From the NCBI GenBank assembly GCA_028875175.1, contig JAPPFO010000025.1:220-32524 (forward strand): 32,305 nucleotides of DNA, read 5' to 3'. This stretch comes from Chloroflexota bacterium. Lineage in GTDB: Bacteria; Chloroflexota; UBA11872. The notes beneath the pieces were generated by a model. It saw only the letters and a program-made list of their open reading frames with translations. It was not told the origin of the DNA and made no database searches. The translations under genes and the position numbers were made by a program. This document shows, in pieces, positions 19,870 to 27,468 of this stretch; position 1 is the first letter of the stretch; every line of letters starts with the position of its first letter.

Positions 19870-21223
19870 TCACCAACCCGGCAACCGCAACGGTCAGCGC
19901 CGTTGCCGAGGCGTCCGATGCGTCCCGCGCCTGCAACTGCGCCGCGGTGGCCACCCCGGCAATCTCGCGCGCGCTCGGCACCGGCCGCGGAAACTGCGCC
20001 TCCGTCGCCGACCGCACGTCATCGAACGTGCCCGGACCAGACGTGAACGTCTCGTCGACCGGCAATCCCTCAATCGTCCCAATGAACCGGAACCTATACG
20101 GCCCCGGCACAGTCGGAATAAACGGCGCCACGTAGCCGCCGCTCTCCCCCGGCAGCGGCGACAGCGCCATCTGCCGCGCCACGCCCGAGGCCGACATGTC
20201 CGCCGCCAGGTGCGTCACCTCCACCACCAGGCTGTTCGCCAGCCCCGTGACACCAACCCGGGCCCCGTGTCCGTCATCCGTCTGGACTTCGCCTTCGGCC
20301 GGGATGTGGATCGTCGCTACCGCTTCGATCGTCTCTCCGTCGCGCGAGTACTCCTGGTGCATGTTCGTGTTCAACGTCACCCGCACCTCGTTCATGCCCG
20401 GCGCCAGCTTCCCCAGGTGCAGGTACGGACTGTAGACCCGACCAAGTCGCACTCCGTTCACGTACACGTGCGGATGGCCTTGGCCCGCCACGTTTGGTGC
20501 ATTGACATGCTCCGGAGCCAGCGTGAATCCCTGCGGCATCACCACGAGGTTGGCCCCACCCACCGGATCCGGCTCCAGGCTGATCGCGACTCCCATCCCT
20601 TCAGGCGCCTCGACTTGCCCGACCTCTTCTGGTGCCGGCGGCATTGCCGGAACGCTGAGTGTCGTCGTCGCCTGCACCGTCTGCCCGCCGACCGCGTATT
20701 CGCTGTGACCGTTCGTCTGCAGCGTCACGCGAATCTCACGGTCCCCAGGCGCAACACTCTTCAGGTGGAACCATTCGCCGTAAACCCGGCCCACCTTCTC
20801 GCCATCCACGTAAACGTGCGCGTGCCCCTCGCCCTCCACGTCCGCCTGGTTCACCCGCTCCGGCGCGAACACAAAGCCGGTGGGGATGATCTGAACGTTG
20901 ATCCCGTCGATCGGATCGACCTCCGCCGTCACCTCCACCGACATGTCCGAGGTTTCCACCGTCCCGCCGTGATCGTGGACGCCGCTCGCTGCCTGGCCGG
21001 TCCCGTGGTGATCGACGCTCGCGCGCGTCACCGACAGATACACCCCGTTCGGCTGACCCTCATACGCCGGCTCCACCAGGAAGCCAACGTCAAACGTGAA
21101 GCCATGCACTTCACGTCCCTCATGCGCCCACACAACGCCCGCGGCCGCTGCCAGAACCGCCCCGGATACAACCAGGGCCAGCAGGCTGCGCCTCAGGCGC
21201 GGCAGGCGATGCCAGAAGCTCAT
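19799..21223 (-). CDS. Exported His-rich protein with two tandem GHxHVYVxG modules, C-terminal TM anchor; putative metal-binding
   Basis: Signal peptide to VVWAHEGREVHG; repeats VEGEGHAHVYVDGEKVGRVYGEWFHL and VAGQGHPHVYVNGVRLGRVYSPYLHL; C-terminal TM and RRRGAG. Confidence 0.75.
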   Translation of the reverse strand: MSFWHRLPRLRRSLLALVVSGAVLAAAAGVVWAHEGREVHGFTFDVGFLVEPAYEGQPNGVYLSVTRASVDHHGTGQAASGVHDHGGTVETSDMSVEVTAEVDPIDGINVQIIPTGFVFAPERVNQADVEGEGHAHVYVDGEKVGRVYGEWFHLKSVAPGDREIRVTLQTNGHSEYAVGGQTVQATTTLSVPAMPPAPEEVGQVEAPEGMGVAISLEPDPVGGANLVVMPQGFTLAPEHVNAPNVAGQGHPHVYVNGVRLGRVYSPYLHLGKLAPGMNEVRVTLNTNMHQEYSRDGETIEAVATIHIPAEGEVQTDDGHGARVGVTGLANSLVVEVTHLAADMSASGVARQMALSPLPGESGGYVAPFIPTVPGPYRFRFIGTIEGLPVDETFTSGPGTFDDVRSATEAQFPRPVPSAREIAGVATAAQLQARDASDASATALTVAVAGLVIGGLGLATGVGLALHAFRRRGAG

Positions 21224-21324
21224 CTGTAAACCTCGCAGTTAGGACGCAGACCTGCACGACACTCCTCGTCGCGGCAGGATTCGCGCCAATGGTCCGCGCA
21301 ACCGTGTGCGCGGATGCAAGCCAT

Positions 21325-21684
21325 CTACCGCAAGGCCAGCCTGGGCGGCGGCCGCGGCGGCCCGATGGCCGTCAGCCGCACCCGCCGAATATCGAATCCA
21401 ACCCGCTCAAACTTGCACACCGCCAGCAGCACCACCAGCACCGCCGGCATCACCCCCACCGGAAACGGCGACGACTGCTCCGGGAACTCCCCCGATGTCC
21501 CATCCGCCCGTTCCGCATCCGCCGCCGGCGGCGTCCACGGCAAGTGAATATGGTCATGCCCCTCATGCCCGGGCGGCGTCACCACCCCAAGCACCGGCGC
21601 CGCACTCGTCACCACCGACGGCGCCAGTAACGCCACCACGGCTAGCAGCAGAACGACGGCCGCGCCGACTCGAATGGGCTTCAT
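21325..21684 (-). CDS. Small exported protein with His-rich GHEGHDHIH segment and C-terminal TM
   Basis: Signal peptide MKPIRVGAAVVLLLAVVALLAPSVVTSAA, then TPPGHEGHDHIHLPW; sits upstream of and co-directional with the copper cluster genes. Confidence 0.6.
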   Translation of the reverse strand: MKPIRVGAAVVLLLAVVALLAPSVVTSAAPVLGVVTPPGHEGHDHIHLPWTPPAADAERADGTSGEFPEQSSPFPVGVMPAVLVVLLAVCKFERVGFDIRRVRLTAIGPPRPPPRLALR

Positions 21685-21826
21685 ACAGCCAGACTATCCG
21701 AACTGAACGCACAAGAGCTCGGCCCGATACCCGAAGCTGCATCACAGTGCCCGGGTCTCCAGTCAGCTTCGATTTCGGGCACAATTCCGCCAGCCTCTTC
21801 CCTCTTCTCTCACGAAAGCCATCCCC

Positions 21827-22606
21827 CTGACCAACCCCGCCTACGCCTTCGGCGACGACGACACCGCCGCCGAACGCCTGCGCATGCTCGCCTACGTCTT
21901 TGCGCCCGAGATCAAGAGCTTCCTGGGCCGCGTCCCGCCCGACCCCAGGCTGGTGATCGACCTCGGCTGCGGCCCCGGCTTCACCACCCGCCTCATCGCC
22001 GAGACACTCAACGCCCGCAAGACCGTCGGACTCGACACCTCCCAGCCCTTCTTGGACATTGCCGGGAGCGAACTCACTGACGGCCTTGACTTCCTTCATC
22101 ACGACGTCACCAGGGCGCCCTTCCCTACCGGCGCCGCCGACGTGCTCTTCTGCCACTTGCTGCTGCCGCACCTCGCCGACCCCGCCGCCGCGCTGCGGAC
22201 CTGGGCCTCCCAGCTACGACCCGCCGGCCTCCTTCTGGTCGACGAGGTATCTGACATCCACACCACCAACCCAACCTTTCGCACCTACCTTGACGCCGCC
22301 GAAGGTCTACTCGAAGGAATCGGCGGCGACCTTTACGTCGGCCGCCGTGTCGAGCAACTCGGCCGCGTCCCCGGCCTCCGCCGCATCTCCAGCCGCCTCG
22401 TCAAACACCCCGTCGCCACCGCTGCCTGCGCCCGCATGTTCCGCCTCAACCTCAACGCCTGGGGCCAAAACCCCCACGCCGCCCTCTCCGACCACGACCG
22501 CGCCAATCTCGGCGCCGACCTCGACAACCTCACCACCTCCCCCGCCACCACCGACATCCACTGGCAAATGCGCCAGGTCACCTTCAAAGCCACCACAGGC
22601 AGCTAG
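21827..22606 (+). CDS. Class I SAM-dependent methyltransferase
   Basis: VIDLGCGPGFTTRLIAETL, VGLDTS, ADVLFCHLLLPHLADPAAALRTWASQLRPAGLLLVDE. The frame is open upstream of the ATG at 21884 to a CTG at 21827 encoding TNPAYAFGDDDTAAERLR. Confidence 0.85.
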   Translation: MTNPAYAFGDDDTAAERLRMLAYVFAPEIKSFLGRVPPDPRLVIDLGCGPGFTTRLIAETLNARKTVGLDTSQPFLDIAGSELTDGLDFLHHDVTRAPFPTGAADVLFCHLLLPHLADPAAALRTWASQLRPAGLLLVDEVSDIHTTNPTFRTYLDAAEGLLEGIGGDLYVGRRVEQLGRVPGLRRISSRLVKHPVATAACARMFRLNLNAWGQNPHAALSDHDRANLGADLDNLTTSPATTDIHWQMRQVTFKATTGS

Positions 22607-22650
22607 CCGGCACCACCTTGCCCGCGCTCTAGTACAATCACCCAAAGGTT

Positions 22651-22707
22651 CCCCCCCGATGACAAGAGCCCAAGGGGCTCTCTCCGGCAACGGAGTAGTC
22701 GGGGGGG
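22651..22707. ncRNA. Candidate structured RNA element (three-way junction) adjacent to a DUF3800 gene
   Basis: P1 22651-22660/22698-22707 (CCCCCCCGAT with GTCGGGGGGG, one G-U); P2 AGAGCCC-AAG-GGGCTCT (22665-22681); P3 CTCCG-GCAA-CGGAG (22682-22695, GNRA loop on + strand). Strand not certain; + favoured by the GCAA loop. Confidence 0.6.
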
Positions 22708-22727
22708 TCGCACTTTAATTTGCCCAA

Positions 22728-23390
22728 CTAGGAGCGCCGCGCCGTCAAACGCTCGAGGCTCGCAACATCGCTCGACATTGCCGGACGAATCTTGTCGAAA
22801 TAGCCCGAGTCACCTCTCTCGAATCTCCGAAATACTGCCCAGCACAAGTAATCCGCGACTTGTAGCCCATAGTGAGCTCGCGAGTCATGATGCAGGACGC
22901 GAAAGATCGGACGGTTGGGCAGTAACTCGGACAGCGCAGACCTGACAGACTTCTCAATCGCCTTTCGGCGGCTTCGCAGCGGAACCAGATCGGCAATCAC
23001 GATTACCTCTTTGGCCGTGGACTCCATCGTTCCAGATAGGACGCGACCAATCAGCGAACTGAGCATCTCGGCATAGAGCCGTTCGCTGCTGGACTGCGAG
23101 GAACGAGCCGCTCGCTTCTCAGAAATGAGCGAGTGAACGCTCATTTCTGCGAGATGGGCGCCGATGATGTCGAACACCTTGCGTCGAACATGTCGGTTGT
23201 CGGTGGAACAGTGAAAACGCTCGTGATCGATCCCGTACTCGAGGCAGTCGTACTTATATGCATCCAGCGCCTGATACATCGCAAACGGCCGCTTCATGCT
23301 CACGCTCGTCAGCACGAAGTGGCGAGTCCCGTGCGCGCTGAAGTCCAGGTTCCCTGACTCGTCCAGGAATATGTAAACGCAATCGCTCAC
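22728..23390 (-). CDS. DUF3800 domain-containing protein (RNase H-like fold predicted)
   Basis: N-terminal YIFLDESGNLDF, central VIVIADLVPLRSRRKAIEKSV, C-terminal LQVADYLCWAVFRRFERGD, the DUF3800 acidic motif layout; GTG start. Confidence 0.82.
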   Translation of the reverse strand: MSDCVYIFLDESGNLDFSAHGTRHFVLTSVSMKRPFAMYQALDAYKYDCLEYGIDHERFHCSTDNRHVRRKVFDIIGAHLAEMSVHSLISEKRAARSSQSSSERLYAEMLSSLIGRVLSGTMESTAKEVIVIADLVPLRSRRKAIEKSVRSALSELLPNRPIFRVLHHDSRAHYGLQVADYLCWAVFRRFERGDSGYFDKIRPAMSSDVASLERLTARRS

Positions 23391-23566
23391 CGGCGGCCCA
23401 GGCCCTTTCCTGATCGCTGTCCTGCCAGACAGCGCATCCCGACACTAGGAAGGTGCCCAGGGACTCCGAGCTGACCGCACGGATCACTGGCGCACCCCGC
23501 GTACCCGCCCGGCGGCTCATCGCCGCAATCCGCGTATCATGCCCCACACCGCACCGGCGCCACCCC

Positions 23567-24592
23567 ATGAACCTCGACAGCCGCACCTGGGACGCCCGCT
23601 ACGGCCGCGGCATCCTGGCGGCCCACGGGCCTCAATACACCGACTACATCGCCATCACCTCGCCCAGCGCCTGGGCGGTCGCCGAGCCTCACTTACCCCA
23701 TCCGCCACGCGCCCTTGAGTACCAGCGCGGCATGGGCCAGGACTACCTGGAAGACCTGATCCGGCGTCTCCCTGATGCCGAAGTCGTCCTCGCCATCGGC
23801 GGCGGCAACGCCCTCGATGTCGGCAAGGTCGCCGCCTGGAAGCTCGGCAAGCCCCTCGTCATGATCCCCACCATCGTCTCCACCGGCGCCATCTTCCAGG
23901 CCCCCGTCGCCTTCCGCCGCGAGCCCGTCTGGCAGTTCTACTTCGACACCATCGCGCCCGAGTACCTGATCCTGGACTTCGACGTCATCGCCGCCGCGCC
24001 CCCGCACCTCAACCGCGCCGGCATGGGCGAGTGCATCTGCCTCCTCGGTCACGTCGGCTCCTGGCGCTGGTGGGCCGACAACCGTTCCGACGGTGTCCCT
24101 TGGGACCAGTCCGCGGCCGACGAAACGATGGCCTGGATCCGCCGCCGCTGCGCCGAGTTCGCCGCCGGGCTCGACGCCCGGGGCCGCCCCAACGACGACG
24201 CCCTCCGCATCGCCAGCGAGGTCAACCGGGAGCGTTACGACATCCCCACATACGACCTCAAGGTCTCCCACAGCATCGACCACACTTTCGTCATGGCCTT
24301 CGAGTGGGTCCACAGCTACGAGCTCATCCACTCCGAAGTCGTCTCCCTCGGCGCCCTCATCAACGCGTACGTATACGAGTGGGGCTTCGACGAAACCAGG
24401 GCGCTGCTCGACGCCTGCCAGGTCCGCTACCGCCCCGCCGACATCGGCTGCACCTGGGACCAGGTCCGCGCCGTCCTCGCCAACCTCAACGAGCTCAACG
24501 ACCGCCTCGGCCACGGCCAAAACTGGTTCCATCTCAACTCGCTTTCCGACCAGTCGTTCCAGCAAATGGCGGCCGCGATCGACGCGCCCTGA
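23567..24592 (+). CDS. Iron-containing alcohol dehydrogenase / glycerol-1-phosphate dehydrogenase-like (dehydroquinate synthase-like fold) protein
   Basis: EVVLAIGGGNALDVGKVAAWKLGKPLVMIPTIVSTGAIF; NRAGMGECICLLGHVGSWRWW; HSEVVSLGALI. ATG at 23567 preferred over ORF start 23453. Confidence 0.78.
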   Translation: MNLDSRTWDARYGRGILAAHGPQYTDYIAITSPSAWAVAEPHLPHPPRALEYQRGMGQDYLEDLIRRLPDAEVVLAIGGGNALDVGKVAAWKLGKPLVMIPTIVSTGAIFQAPVAFRREPVWQFYFDTIAPEYLILDFDVIAAAPPHLNRAGMGECICLLGHVGSWRWWADNRSDGVPWDQSAADETMAWIRRRCAEFAAGLDARGRPNDDALRIASEVNRERYDIPTYDLKVSHSIDHTFVMAFEWVHSYELIHSEVVSLGALINAYVYEWGFDETRALLDACQVRYRPADIGCTWDQVRAVLANLNELNDRLGHGQNWFHLNSLSDQSFQQMAAAIDAP

Positions 24593-24625
24593 GTCGCCCA
24601 TGCGCCCTCAGCTGACGAGCCACCC

Positions 24626-25693
24626 ATGACCAAAGTCCGCCTCGCCATCGTCGGCTGCGGCACCATCTCCCGCCTCAACGCCCCCGGCTACCTCGAACAC
24701 CCGCAATGCGAGGTCGCCGCCCTCTGCGACCCCGCCCCCGAGCGAGCCGAACAGCGCGCAGCCGAGTGGGGCATTGCCCCCCGCATCTACACCAGTTACG
24801 ACCAGGTGCTCGACGACCCCGACATCGACGCCGTCGAGCTCCTCACCCCCACCCCCCTCCACGCCGACCAGTCCATCGCTGCGCTCGAAGCGGGCAAGCA
24901 CGTCTCATGCCAGAAACCCATGGCGCGAAACCTGGGGGAAGCCGCCCGCGTCGCCGATGCCGCCGCCAGCGCCGACACCTTCTATCGCGTCACCGAGAAC
25001 TTTCTCTACTACCCGCCCCTGGTCAAGGCCAAGGAGCTGATCCAAAGCGGCGTCATCGGCGACCCCAACATGATCCGCATGCGCGTCGTCGTGACCAGCG
25101 TGGAGGCCGAGTCGGTGCGGCTCCCCCTCGCGCCCGACGCCCTCACCTGGCGCCGCGATCCAGTGCTCAACCCCGGCGGCCTGCTCTACGACGAAGCCGC
25201 CCACAAGTTCGCCACCGCCATGTGGTGGGTCGGCGAGCCCGCCACGGTCAGCGCCACCGTCACCCGCACCGACGACTACATGGTCGATGCGCCCAGCGTT
25301 GTCGTCTGGCGCTTCAAGGACGCCAACTGCCTGGCCGTCTTCGAGTACTCCAGCGCCCCCGAAATGCGCATCCGCGCCCCCTACTACGCCCTCGACGACT
25401 TCTTCGAAATCCAGGGCGCCAGGGGCCTGATCTGGGTCACCCGCTGCAGCGGCGAAATGCTCGATCTCCCGCCCGTCATGCTGCACACCGGCTCGGAAAC
25501 CGTCAGCTACCAGGTCCCCATGGACTGGATCGAAGGCTTCAAGGGCGCCGCCCGCGACTTCATCGACGGCATCATCGCCGGGCGCCAGCCCCGCCTGGAC
25601 GTCCGCGCAGCGACCCAGGTGCTGCGCGCGTCCCTGGCCGCCTACGCTTCCGACGCCGCGCAGCGACCCATCGACCCCGGTACCCTCAGCTGA
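24626..25693 (+). CDS. Gfo/Idh/MocA-family oxidoreductase
   Basis: VRLAIVGCGTISRLNAPGYLEHPQCEVAALCDP...DAVELLTPTPLHADQSIAALEAGKHVSCQKPMARNLGEA. Confidence 0.95.
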   Translation: MTKVRLAIVGCGTISRLNAPGYLEHPQCEVAALCDPAPERAEQRAAEWGIAPRIYTSYDQVLDDPDIDAVELLTPTPLHADQSIAALEAGKHVSCQKPMARNLGEAARVADAAASADTFYRVTENFLYYPPLVKAKELIQSGVIGDPNMIRMRVVVTSVEAESVRLPLAPDALTWRRDPVLNPGGLLYDEAAHKFATAMWWVGEPATVSATVTRTDDYMVDAPSVVVWRFKDANCLAVFEYSSAPEMRIRAPYYALDDFFEIQGARGLIWVTRCSGEMLDLPPVMLHTGSETVSYQVPMDWIEGFKGAARDFIDGIIAGRQPRLDVRAATQVLRASLAAYASDAAQRPIDPGTLS

Positions 25694-25719
25694 CGTCCGG
25701 AGTCCCGGGGAGAATCAAT

Positions 25720-26082
25720 ATGGATATCAAGGGCGTCGACTTCATCTGGACCATCGCATCCGACGTCGACGAGACCGCCCGCTTCTACCGCGACGTGCTC
25801 GGCCTGCCCACTACGGGCATCCAGGACGACGATTGGCGCGAGTTCCAGGCCGGCGCAACCACCCTGGCCGTCACCCCCGCCCACGTCGGCTTGCACCCGC
25901 CCCGGGTGCTCATGGCCCTGGCCGTCGACGATGTCGACGCCGCCCTCCAGGAAGCCCGCGAAGCCGGCGCCACGGTGCTCCACGAAACCCGCGACACCCC
26001 CGCCTGCCTCAACGCCATGATCGCCGACCCCGACGGCAACCCCATCTGGCTCCACCAACGCCACGACGGCACCGCCGGCTAA
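25720..26082 (+). CDS. VOC (glyoxalase/bleomycin-resistance) family protein
   Basis: VDETARFYRDVLGLP...LMALAVDDVDAALQEAREAGATVLHET...IADPDGNPIWLHQ. Confidence 0.92.
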   Translation: MDIKGVDFIWTIASDVDETARFYRDVLGLPTTGIQDDDWREFQAGATTLAVTPAHVGLHPPRVLMALAVDDVDAALQEAREAGATVLHETRDTPACLNAMIADPDGNPIWLHQRHDGTAG

Positions 26083-26157
26083 CCCCCTAAGTCCATCTCG
26101 GAAACCGACCCTTCGTAAACACCGACTCGCCGCCACCCGCCTGATCGGAGTTCCCCG

Positions 26158-26526
26158 ATGTCTCTCCAGACCATCTGGCCACTCATCTGGGTCACCGACA
26201 TGCGGAGATCCCTCGACTTCTACCGCGATGGCCTTGGCTTCGAGCTCGTCGCCTCATGGGAACTCCCGCAGGGCATCGCCTGGTGCCGGCTCAAGCGCGG
26301 ACCCGTCAGCCTCATGCTCCAGCTAGCCCCCGGCGACGTCCCGCCCCCTGTCGAAGGCCAGGCCGCCGAGCTCTACATCCTCTGCGACGACGCCCGCGCC
26401 CTTCACGCCGAATTCGCCGCCCGCGGTATCCAGGCCACCAAACCCGAACGCATGGAATACGACATGCTCCAATTTCGAGTCACCGACCCCGACGGCTACC
26501 CCCTCTGGTTCGAAAACCCGGTATGA
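26158..26526 (+). CDS. VOC (glyoxalase) family protein
   Basis: ITDMRRSLDFYRDGLGFE-type start; LYILCDDARALHAEFAARGIQ; FRVTDPDGYPLWFENP. Confidence 0.92.
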   Translation: MSLQTIWPLIWVTDMRRSLDFYRDGLGFELVASWELPQGIAWCRLKRGPVSLMLQLAPGDVPPPVEGQAAELYILCDDARALHAEFAARGIQATKPERMEYDMLQFRVTDPDGYPLWFENPV

Positions 26527-26616
26527 CGGCCCGCGCCTGCTTGGGTCGTGTCAGTTTGCAGCTGTCAGTCAATGCAGCGAGTTTGAATTGTGGGTCACGG
26601 CGACCTGGCCGTTCGC

Positions 26617-26679
26617 AAAACGGCCCCTCTGGCGGGGCGGCCGCCTGTTAGAGTCGCGTGCCGCCAGAGAGGCCGTTTT
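26617..26679. terminator. Candidate bidirectional terminator between convergent genes
   Basis: 19-nt arms AAAACGGCCCCTCTGGCGG / CCGCCAGAGAGGCCGTTTT (26617-26635, 26661-26679), one mismatch; T-tract on each exit side. Confidence 0.7.
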
Positions 26680-26704
26680 CCGTCAGGTTTAGCTCAGAAG
26701 TTCC

Positions 26705-27136
26705 CTACCCGGTCTCCGTCTCTCCGTGCTCGCAGTTGAACTGCCAGGTAACCCCGAACTTATCCGTGCACGCCCCGAAGTAAGCGCCCCAGAACATGTC
26801 CGCCGGCGCCATCTGCACCGTCCCGCCCTCGGAGATCTTCGCGAAGAACTCGTCCGTCTGCTCGCGGTTCTCCGTCATGTAGGAAACCGAGAAATTCGTG
26901 CCCGTCACGTGCGGCGCGCCAAACCCGGGCATCACGTCGCTGCCCATCAGCACGCTCGACCCAATCGGGTACGACACGTGCATGATCTGGTCCTTCGCCT
27001 CCTCCGGTACACCCATGTCCGGCGGCCCGTCCGCAAACGTCTGTACGATCGCAAAGTCCCCGCCAAAAACCGACCGGTAGAACTCAAACGCTTCGCGGCA
27101 GTTGCCCGCGAAGTTCAGATAGATGCTCAGCGACAT
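26705..27136 (-). CDS. PhnB-like VOC family protein
   Basis: LSIYLNFAGNCREAFEFYRSVFGGDFAIVQTF...GTVQMAPADMFWGAYFGACTDKFGVTWQFN. Confidence 0.92.
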   Translation of the reverse strand: MSLSIYLNFAGNCREAFEFYRSVFGGDFAIVQTFADGPPDMGVPEEAKDQIMHVSYPIGSSVLMGSDVMPGFGAPHVTGTNFSVSYMTENREQTDEFFAKISEGGTVQMAPADMFWGAYFGACTDKFGVTWQFNCEHGETETG

Positions 27137-27468
27137 CCGTGTCTCCCTGGAGCTAGCCGGCTGGCAACTGCGGCTCCCGCCCGTATCGCATCGATACGAA
27201 CCACGGCTGAAACTGCCGGACCAAGATGAACAATTCTAGCCGCGGATCATATCGATCAGGTGAGCTCAATACTCGGAGGCCGGTCACCATCGGTCCCAGA
27301 GTCGCCACGCCGCGGCATTGTGGGTGCGCGGTCCGCAATCACATCTAAGGCTTCAGCCATCTCCCAGCGGCCCCTGTGAACGCCAGGCAGATAGCTGCGA
27401 AGCCGCTGGGTTCCATCGACTTCGGATCCTCCCGTGCGGAGGCTGGTCAGCCATGGGCCAAGCGGCCC

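Noticed and set aside
19604-21229. 541-aa + strand ORF
   Set aside because: Antisense to the duplicated-module protein and CopC start; Arg/His-rich composition typical of a shadow frame.
22633-22725. Interpretation of the three-way junction as a simple intrinsic terminator
   Set aside because: Two fully paired inner hairpins with a GNRA loop and a closing stem exceed what a terminator needs, and no clean T-run follows on either side (only CACTTTAATTT on + and AACCTTT on -). A terminating role is not excluded.
23693-24601. 302-aa - strand ORF
   Set aside because: Antisense to the dehydrogenase; Gly/Asp/Val-rich shadow with no domain.
24706-26082. 458-aa + strand ORF
   Set aside because: First part is an out-of-frame shadow of the Gfo/Idh gene; only the final part from 25720 is the real VOC protein.
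27137-27468. Possible RNA gene or ORF in the intergenic gap
   Set aside because: Looked for tRNA-like cloverleaf and strong hairpins and found none convincing; the 27376-28233 + ORF is antisense to the IMPase.
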